From the NCBI GenBank assembly GCA_027422505.1, contig JAPQWV010000018.1, positions 12,728,001 through 12,792,000 on the forward strand: DNA of 64,000 nucleotides. Direction: 5' to 3'. Shown in pieces: positions 56,581 through 64,000 of the stretch. A program made the position numbers and the translations under genes. Within the stretch, counting starts at the first letter, position 1. Each line of letters begins with the position of its first letter. A model generated the notes under the pieces. It was not told the DNA's origin, did no database searches, and worked only from the letters and a program-made list of their open reading frames with translations. This DNA comes from Craterostigma plantagineum (taxonomy: Eukaryota > Streptophyta > Magnoliopsida > Lamiales > Linderniaceae).

Positions 56581-57626
56581 TCAAAGAATGTGCCATTACC
56601 ATACAAAAGAGCAACAAAAAAAGTTTTTGGAACAAAAGCAGTAACGAAATACATGGCAAATAACACGTCTTTCGGCATATTTTGCACTTGTTGGACAATT
56701 ATTCTCATATTTTCCACATATTTTGTACTTGTTGGATCTTTTATCTACCTGAGAAGGAATCCTCCGCGTCTTTCGGCAACCAAGAAGAACACGAATGCCC
56801 GGGTCATGAATAAATTTCCGGTCATCGGTTTGAGCATTCATCTCGTGCGTCGTCGCTTCATGTCGATACTAAGAATGACTCCCTTTTATACTCACACAAT
56901 GCAAATAACGTCCCAACACTAACCGAACTTGTAGACGACATATTTTCAGATAATATGACAACCTGTATAAATGGTACGTCTGTATAGTTTACAATGGTAC
57001 GGCGTACGCGGACATCTTGGTACCGTATAGACACATAAAATGGTACGTAATAAACATAACAAATGGTACGTAATAAACATAACAAATGGTATGTAATAAC
57101 AGTTAATAAAGAAATCTGAAATCCCGATGGATTAGCCTCAATAACTGTCAAGAACTGACATCCCACCCTTACATCGAGCTCTTAGATCGCATTCAGCTCC
57201 CGGATCTGGGTTAAGCTTGACCTCACGAGTGCAATCGATTAACCAAATCCAAAGCAAAATAAAAGCTTGCATGACAAAATTGATACCCTAAATCGAGAAC
57301 CCAACGTGGAATAAGCTCGTCGCTCGTCGTCCGGCGCCACCACGAGCGGAAGGTGGTCGTCAATTGCTGAGATGGAGCTCAAAATTTCGTCGACAGCGGG
57401 ATGGAGCTCGAAAATTGCAGAGAAAAAAATACTGAAATGAAATTGTAAATCATTTAATAAGGGTATTTTGGTAATCTTAGGTGATTAGGTACCTATCAGT
57501 AAATTTTTTATTCAAATGGATACCTTGCTTAAAAAGATATCTGACAAGGGACTGAAGTGGCCTTTTAGTTTTCTATTAGGTATTTAAGTGTAGATACCCG
57601 TTCTTTATTTGTATATATACTGTAGT

Positions 57627-57951
57627 TAGTATTGTCAATTGGGCCCGCGGGTAGACCCTCCAGGAATGATATTTTTATTAAATATTGACATATAAATAAA
57701 TTATATAGGTATGTTAGTATTTTTTAGCTCCGATTTTTAATTTACTCAAGTTTAATAATATAAATATATTACGAGATTAGATTTGATTAAAATTAACTTC
57801 GAGCTTAAATATTTAATTTTTATTGTTTTTCTTTATTTTTTTGAATTTTTTCTTTTTTTTTAATTTTTTAATTTTTTATTTTGGGCGGGCCTGGCCCGTC
57901 AAACGGCGGGCTTACCCGCACTCGCCCCACCGGCCCGTTTTAACAGCCCTA
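57627..57951. mobile_element. hAT-like MITE with GGCCCG ends
   Basis: Left end TAGTATTGTCAATTGGGCCC and right end CGGGCCTGGCCCGTC...TTTAACAGCCCTA resemble the ends of the 48137 element. AT-rich centre. Flanking octamers agree only partly, so it is older. Confidence 0.65.
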
Positions 57952-58370
57952 CTTGTCGTAGCCATTTTCGTATATTGTACTTTTGCGTTTGCCTCTATTT
58001 TAATACAATTTCCTTTCTACGATATGTGCAGTAAAATATCAGCTCCACCGCCGGTGTCCGCACTTCCATCGGAAGAGAAGACGACATTGCTTGAAGATAT
58101 TTTGCTGAAGAATCTGACCCTTCTAGTTAGAATTCGAAAGGTACAAAGAGTCAGAGATCGAAAAAAACGACGGTCAGAAAAATGTTTAAGGGGGTGTTTT
58201 GGTAATTTTAGATTTAGTAGATGGTTTAGAAAAGTTATCTGGCCCGACCCCACTGGATAACTTATCTTGAATTTGATAGATTACAGTCACTGATCCAAGT
58301 TTTATATCAGGCTTTATACACTTGGACAATCTAAAAAGTTAACGAGATTATATGGATAAAATGGGTCTTA

Positions 58371-58895
58371 GAGCATCTCCAATCGATACCCCAAAACCCA
58401 AAATTTATACTAAAAGTTCTCCAACCGTACACCAAACGCAAACTCAAAATGCGTTTCTGTCTTCTCTCCTGTTTTAAACGCATATATGCGTTTGAGAATG
58501 AGATATCCCAAAAGATGCGTTTGATGTTTTAAAAATTACAATATATACCCTAATTATATTTTAATTATTAATGTACCCATATAAAAATAAAAAATAAATT
58601 ATATAAAAGGACTCCTGTTATTATGAATTATTTTTTTATATTTTTTTCTATATGAAAAATATTAAGTTTACTATTAATTTGTGTCATTAATTTTTCTAAT
58701 CGAATTAAAATAACAGTGGTTTAATTTGTAAAGTTGTAAATTAAATGTGTAATATTAGAAAATGAGGTAGAAGAATATTACAATAATGATCTTTTAAGTT
58801 TGAGAATTGGTCTGTAGATTAGAGAAGTATTACTGCATTTTGAGTTTGAGAATGCGCTTGAGTTTGAAAATGAATTTTTCGATTGGAGATGGTCT
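58371..58895. mobile_element. MITE with GAGCATCTCCAATCG ends
   Basis: The left end AGAGCATCTCCAATCGA is inverted at the right (TTCGATTGGAGATGGTCT), followed inward on both sides by AAACTCAAAATGCG-type phrases. About 525 bp, noncoding. The superfamily is uncertain. Confidence 0.75.
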
Positions 58896-59392
58896 TGTAC
58901 CAAAGTAACGTGGCCTAAATGTCTTATGCTCGAAAGAGTTCATGACACGTATTGTGAGATATGTAATGGATCATTTCTTCTAAACCTGCAAAAGTTTTAT
59001 TTTATTCATGACTATGATGGAAGTTTTTATTTCAAAATTCATGTCCCCAAATATAAAATTGTTCATATGAATTTAACGTGAAAAACTCTCAGATTAGAAA
59101 AAATAAATAAAGCACCATGACAAAAAGGCCTAACAAATTCACAATGGGAAAAAAAAATTACAAATCATACAATTTTTACACTCACATCTACACCAAAAAT
59201 TACAATTGTAACCAAATTTACTCTAATACAAACTCTCTATACATCGAGCAAAACATTTAAAGAACAAGACATTAGAAAATTACCAGTAACTATGATACAC
59301 TTGCCACCTTACAAACCGATGGAGAAAACTATATACATCAACCCATCACTAAAACACAATCTTTTTAACTGCAAACTAAATAGATAGGACTT
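58896..59392. other. AT-rich intergenic stretch
   Basis: No gene, repeat array or RNA is recognised between the MITE and the 3' end of the U-box-type gene. Confidence 0.5.
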
Positions 59393-61405
59393 TCATCTCT
59401 CCGAAGATAGATTGGCTATGGAAGCAATACACCTATCATTCGACGATATGGAATTCCCACATATCTTCAATAGTTCGAGGAAGAATATCAAGACTCTCTT
59501 TTTACTCGGTTCCCTTTGGCTAAGCTTTTTTATGGCTCTTTTCTCAGTCTCCATATCTTCTTTGGATGAGATGTTAAGCCTTATGGCAACACTGCGAATA
59601 TCAGTTACTGTGTCGAAATCGGTGGAATAAAGCTTCGAATCGCTGTATCTGAGGATCAAATCTCTCAGTATCGTTTCAGCTTCTTCTTCAGATTCATCCC
59701 GGGAAAACGACGCGCTCCTCAGATCGGTAATAATCACAGAAATCTGACGTGGGAACGAAAAGGTAAGAAATTTCTTGTGTAATAAAATCAGTCGGAAAAA
59801 AAAGTTGCGATGTTTTGCTTATTACCTTTGCAGCCAAGACCAAAGGTACCATATTTCGGAGCTTGCTTAGGCTATGCTCCATCATATTACACGACTTTCT
59901 ACATCCGTTGAGGATGGCGTTTCCTACGAACGTCTGCATATTGTCGTAAACGAAAAGGGAACAGTCTATCATCGTATTCCTATCGGGTGAAAAAAAAAAG
60001 GGCGAACGACATTTTTAGTCACCAATATTTGGGGTATGAGCGTTTTTGAACTCTCATATTTCGATATGCCACTTTTAGTCCCAATGTATCGCTTTCGAGC
60101 CGTTTTGATTAATTTAATCGTCAGTTAGACGCAATTTAACACGTCGGAGAACATGATCTCCTCTCAGTCGACTTATTAACTCTCGTAATACATTACATTC
60201 TTATTAGACTTAAACGCGCGCAGCATCATTACGCAGCCCAAGGGAAGCATTGACGACCTTGAATTCTGAGTTAAAAGAGGAATGAAAATTACCAGAAAGC
60301 GTTTCCTACGAACGTTCATATTTTCGGGGGAACGGTATGTCACCGTATTCCTATTGGCAGACGAAATAAAAGAAAGAAAAACTGAACTGTACTTTTAGTC
60401 ATTTGGGGAATTAGCGTTTCTGATTCCCATACTTTGATATGCCTCTTTTAGTCCACAATGTATCGACTAGACATGGGAACCGGTTCTACCGTTTTCGGTT
60501 CCGGGCCGGTTCTACCGGTTCCAGTTCGTCTGTTACCGGACTGGTTCCGGTTCCAGGACCAATATCCCGGAACCAATTTGTAACCAGTTGTACCATCGGC
60601 TCTTACCGGTTCCGAACCGGTTCACCCGTTAAAAAAAATATTTAAAACATATTCGAAATCTAATTAATTATACTTAAAAATTATAACAAAAAACAGAAAA
60701 AGAAAAAATAATACCTAAAAAATATTAAAAAATTAGTTCTTACAGGTTCCTACTGGTTCAGTTTTCGGTTCCGCCTAAAAGACCCAGTTTCCCGTACCGG
60801 ATTGGTTCCGGTTCCAAAACTGGTGGTACCGGTTCCAGTTCTGAACCAGAACCAGTAACCAGTTCCGGGTGGAACCGAGCCAATTGCCATGTCTAGTATC
60901 GACTTTGACTCGTTTTTATTGATTTAACCATTAGTTACACGGAATTTAGCACGTCACGATCTCATCTCAATCGACTTAAACTCCTATAATTCATCTGCTT
61001 TTCCTTCAACTTAAACATACGTGAGCATCATTACGCGTAACATTTAGGAAAGAATTGACAACCTTGAAGCCGAGTCAAAAGAGGCACGAAAATTACCAGA
61101 TAAAGTGCGCTTGATTCGCCGCACTGATGAATGATGGACTTTGCTTTGGAGATTCCATTGCTTAGCAGACAAAGCGCGTCGATGCCCGACGAGCAACGAG
61201 GGCGGGATTCTTCTATTTCGAGGTAAACGTTTGAGACCCTAACGACCAATTTCGATAGCTGTAAACACATTCCACCATGCACCTTATAAAAGTGTAGACA
61301 AAAACAAGGTTAGAAACACAAAGTGATGGAATCTTAATACATATATGAAAAAGGAAGATAGATTCTCCTCACCTTAATGGCTCGAATCGATGGCGACCTT
61401 TCCAT
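59393..61405 (-). CDS. PUB5-like protein N-terminal domain, without U-box
   Basis: Exons, minus strand: 61405-61373 (MERSPSIRAIK), 61282-61097, 59933-59826, 59743-59393, giving 225 residues, all in frame. The sequence matches the N-terminal (UND-type) region of plant U-box E3 ligases of the PUB5 class: CLQLSKLVVRVSNVYLEIEE, RPRCSSGIDALCLL, AILNGCRKSCNMMEHSL, LRNMVPLVLAAKI, then an acidic DESEEEAE. The protein stops where the linker to the U-box begins; no U-box or ARM repeats are found downstream. It may be a truncated paralogue or a pseudogene. Intron 2 is enlarged by a tandem duplication and a hAT insertion. Confidence 0.7.
59934..61096. repeat. Tandem duplication in intron of PUB5-like gene
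   Basis: About 59920-60293 and 60294-61090 are diverged copies of one ~370-bp segment (CGTTTCCTACGAACGT, TTTTAGTC...TATCG, GCATCATTACGC, AAAATTACCAGA recur in order). The second is lengthened by the 429-bp hAT element. The duplicated unit runs from the exon 3 acceptor to the exon 2 donor, so a chimaeric mini-exon lies at the join near 60300. Confidence 0.85.
60467..60895. mobile_element. hAT MITE, 429 bp, AACCGGTTC-rich
   Basis: Ends TAGACATGGGAACCGG and CCATGTCTA are inverted repeats. The octamer GTATCGAC flanks both sides exactly (60459-60466 and 60896-60903). The arms are made of CCGGTTC(T/C) phrases around an AT-rich centre. Confidence 0.95.
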
Positions 61406-62090
61406 GGATTTTCATCAACAAGATTTCATACCATACCAAGATTATATTTTTAGTTTTACCAGAAAAATTCCGTAGTTTTACATGAGAGAACCTTTGCCCA
61501 GAAAGGAAATGAAAGGGAAGTGCAAGTGAATATGTGGCTCAACCCAACTCTTTCTCCACAATACACAGGAAAAAGAGGAAAAAAATGTGCCAATCTTGAA
61601 TATGCTTTTAGGTCAAAATATAAAAAAAAAACTTGCGATGGCAGTCAAAAAGAAGAAAACGCCAGGAAGGAAAGATATGAACATTCTAAGGCAGGTAAAG
61701 CAGCTTGTTTGCTCTTCACTTCTTTTTTATCGTAATAAAAGAAAAATCCATCAGTTGACCAAGGAAGAAGTGAGTCAACGGTTAGTTGAACTCCCAAAAC
61801 AGGCAATATTAACATTCAAGACTATGGATTTTGGGATCTTAACTGTCGCGAAAGTGAAAACTAAAGGCAATGTATTGTAAATAAATTGAAAAAGAAACAT
61901 CAATTTCCACTTTTTTAACTCATGATCGTGGTCCATCCAATGCTTGTCTATTTCTATTGCTTTTATGATATAGGTACTGTTTTTTAGGGACCCGGATGGT
62001 GGAATCATGATAACTTTTGGTGGAAAATTCTCTCCCATTCCCCCGTGAGAAATTATGTGTTCGGTATCCTAAATAGTAAAGGGACGAAAA
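61406..62090. other. Intergenic stretch upstream of PUB5-like gene
   Basis: Presumed promoter of the minus-strand gene, then ordinary AT-rich sequence. A plus-strand frame at 61587-61880 is Lys-rich and not convincing. Confidence 0.4.
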
Positions 62091-62660
62091 TAACATTTTT
62101 CAAATCAAAATAAGACACTATATCAACTGTTATTGCTAATTATCCCAACAAAAAATACCATTATTATATTATATGAGTAAACCTGGAAATTATATCAACT
62201 GTTGGTATTATAAAACAGAATTGGACACTATACCATTGTTGATATAATAACGATAACATTGCTATAATCTTCAATTCTGTTGGTATAATGTTCAGTTTTA
62301 TTTATATAAAATTATAATACGTTTTCTATAATTAGCGGTTACAGTTGGTATAATAACCAAAACAGTTGGTATAATTTCCAACTTTTGTGGTATAAAATTA
62401 AAATAACGTTATTTATCGGTATAATAACGGAAGCAAATGTTATAATTTTTACAATTTTTGGTATAATAACAATTTCTGGTATTGGTATAATAGCAAAATC
62501 AGTTATTATATCCAATATTTTTTTAATAATGCAATAACGTTATTGGTATAATAACGGAAACATATGGTATAATTTTTACAATTTCTTATATATGATCTAT
62601 TTTTTTGGTACAACAACGAATTTTCTTGGTATAATCATGTGATAATAATTTGTTAGTTTT
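62091..62660. repeat. Dispersed TTGGTATAATAAC repeats
   Basis: More than fifteen imperfect copies of TTGGTATAATAACG or its variants occur between 62100 and 62640 at irregular 20-45 bp spacing. No coding potential. Layout resembles the internal arrays of the 53.5-kb element, but no terminal repeats were confirmed. Confidence 0.7.
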
Positions 62661-63175
62661 TTTAACATGTGAACACAAGGGTATTTTCATCTTTTCAACG
62701 TTGAAAAGACAATTTTAGGTACTTAACAGGAAGAAATTTTTCAAATCGGTAACGAAAAGAAAAAAATAATTCGAGTATTTAAGAGGAATTTCAAACTCCG
62801 AAGGGGACTGAAAGGTAATTTCCCCTATGTTTTTCGTGTGCCAGAAAGAAACTCGCGTGTGTACTGTAATAATAAAATATCACAATTGGGTTTGTTCAGA
62901 TGACCTCTAATTTCAAATGGACCTTTGAATTGAAAAGTTACAAGGATTTGTAATGTTCGGTAATTAGTTCTAGGATTTATTAGACTTCAGGCCCTATTAA
63001 CATATTTGCATTTGGGTCCAGGCCCTACTAAATTTTAGTTTAGGATAAAGGACCTACTTTTCGAAAAACTAAGCTGTCAGGCCCTAAAATGATGCAAAAA
63101 GACGTATTTAGCCCTGACTTATGCCAAAATTACTCTGAATATCTAAATGACAGATAACAAGTTTCCAGGCAGTAA
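62661..63175. other. Intergenic repeat-derived sequence
   Basis: No gene. Between 62985 and 63115 the phrase CAGGCCCTA recurs three to four times, similar to phrases at the borders of the 36.7-kb foldback element. Confidence 0.4.
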
Positions 63176-63475
63176 TAACAGTTTTGTGTTAAAAAAAACA
63201 TTTCCTTCCATTTGGATAACAAACAGTCTTGTACTGAGTACCATATGTTGTCTGTTTAGTAACAAAAAATGTCTCAGAAGTAACACATTATTAAAAATAA
63301 TACCGCTTCCTGCAACATAATTTGTTAATGTGTTACTGCAGGAATCGGTATTATTTTTGAATAATGTGGTACTTCTGCAACTTCGTTTGTTACTAAATAG
63401 ACGCTATATGGTACTCAATACAAGACTGTTGTTATCCAAATGAAAGGAAGTGTTTTTTTAGCGCAAAATTGTTAT
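63176..63475. mobile_element. Foldback element, two ~145-bp arms
   Basis: The left arm (CATTTGGATAACAAACAGTC, TTGTACTGAGTACCATAT, AAAAATAATACCG) is inverted at 63335-63470, leaving almost no loop (centre near 63325). Noncoding. Confidence 0.8.
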
Positions 63476-64000
63476 AATTGATCTTGAACCCTCCACCCGA
63501 CCATCCCCCCTGTTTTCCTAGACAGAAAATTCATCATTATATGGAGCAATGCTCCATCAGTGGGAAAAATAGGGTTCGATAGTCCGATGTAATAAATATG
63601 TCTATTAATAACATTTTAATGTCTATAACTAACGTCTTATGACGTTAAATAACACCTACGGTTTTTACGGTAACAAATCAGTATAATTGTGTAACAGTTA
63701 TAATTGTTCTTGACCCCTCCATCCGACTGTTTCCCTAGACAAAAAATTCATCATTATAGAGAGCAGTGCTCGATCAGTGGGAAAATAGGGTTCGATAGTC
63801 CGATGTAATTAATATGTCTGTTAATAACATTTTAATGTCTATAAGTAACGTCTTATGACGTTAAAATAACACTTGCGATTTTTACGGTAACAAATCAATA
63901 TAATTGTGTAACAGTTATAATTGTTCTTGACCCCTCCACCCGACCATCTCCCCCTGTTTCCCTAGACAGAAAATTCATCATTATAGGGTGCAATGCTCCT
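63471..64000. repeat. Tandem repeat, unit about 217-226 bp, runs off the window
   Basis: Units start with GTTATAATTG at 63471, 63697 and 63914 and share CTAGACAGAAAATTCATCAT, GGGTTCGATAGTCCGATGTA and GACGTTAAATAACACCT. The third unit is cut by the right edge. It may be the start of a satellite array. Confidence 0.88.

Larger units (their letters stand above)
53489..57600 (+). mobile_element. Mutator-like element, deletion derivative, 4.1 kb
   Basis: The outer ~130 bp are inverted repeats (CACATAAATACCTATCAGTAA against the complement of the 57540-57595 region, and shared CCTTGTCAG and AGGTACCCATTTGAA phrases). Identical 9-bp flanks TTCTTTATT (53480-53488 and 57601-57609) are the target duplication typical of Mutator. 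No transposase is present. Inside are a short fragment related to the 13.7-kb transposon gene, two large GTACC-rich tandem arrays, and near the right end (57300-57420) GC-richer sequence that could be captured host DNA. Confidence 0.85.

Noticed and set aside
55923..56663. Overlapping frames with repeated YITVP-like peptides
   Set aside because: Translation of the 23-24 bp GTACC tandem array in several frames at once.
57823..58260. 145-codon plus-strand frame
   Set aside because: Starts inside a MITE in a T-rich run, and the basic C-terminal part matches no family I know.
61587..61880. 97-codon Lys-rich plus-strand frame
   Set aside because: A-rich composition explains it; no domain or gene structure.
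1..64000. CRISPR arrays, bacterial operons, rRNA or functional tRNA genes
   Set aside because: None seen; the tandem repeats present lack CRISPR-like regular unique spacers and the context is a plant nuclear genome.

Overview
This is nuclear DNA from a flowering plant, most likely a eudicot. Genes are split by many short GT-AG introns, and the window carries plant Ty1/copia and Athila-type Ty3/gypsy retrotransposons, Mutator-like (MULE) and hAT-type DNA elements, a Stowaway-like MITE, and plant-specific protein families. The species cannot be named from this sequence.

Layout. 1-3121: 5' part of a decayed copia element (minus strand). 4789-12098: chloroplast translation factor LEPA/EF4, 22 exons, minus strand. 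13.2-16.2 kb: wreck of a transposon gene with a DUF1985-like region and an Ulp1 protease domain. 16.2-19.4 kb: a second, degenerate transposase gene (FAR1 DNA-binding, MULE, SWIM and OTU domains). 20.1-22.0 kb: plant-mobile-domain (PMD) pseudogene, minus strand. 22423-36641: an Athila-type LTR retrotransposon with two ~1.66 kb LTRs, itself joined on its left to the leader and gag start of a second copy. 37904-42291: carnosine N-methyltransferase homologue, minus strand, 18 exons. 44296-47979: RAD17 checkpoint clamp-loader homologue, plus strand, 12 exons. 49317-51580: plant protein-kinase-like protein (probable pseudokinase), minus strand. 53489-57600: MULE deletion derivative with a 9-bp target duplication. 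59393-61405: N-terminal domain of a U-box-type protein without the U-box, minus strand. Beyond 61.4 kb there are only repeats.

Four gene models (LEPA, RAD17, carnosine N-methyltransferase, kinase-like) keep an open frame across every proposed splice junction and look functional. The transposon-derived genes nearly all carry stops or frameshifts. Small DNA elements fill the spaces between genes; several have target-site duplications visible by eye: 8 bp for hAT-like elements at 42684, 48137, 51893 and 60467, and 9 bp for the MULE at 53489.

The best leads for something undescribed are: (i) a complete-looking mini-gene (TATA box, 54-codon single-membrane-span ORF, AATAAA) inside the Athila element and antisense to gag-pol; (ii) arrays of the palindrome TCACGGCCGTGA in both LTRs and again inside that element; (iii) the cluster of Ulp1-, OTU- and PMD-bearing transposon genes, with a gag start fused to the PMD gene at 22021; (iv) a tandem duplication of the LEPA exon that encodes the G5 nucleotide-binding motif; (v) a tRNA-like sequence carried inside a hAT MITE.
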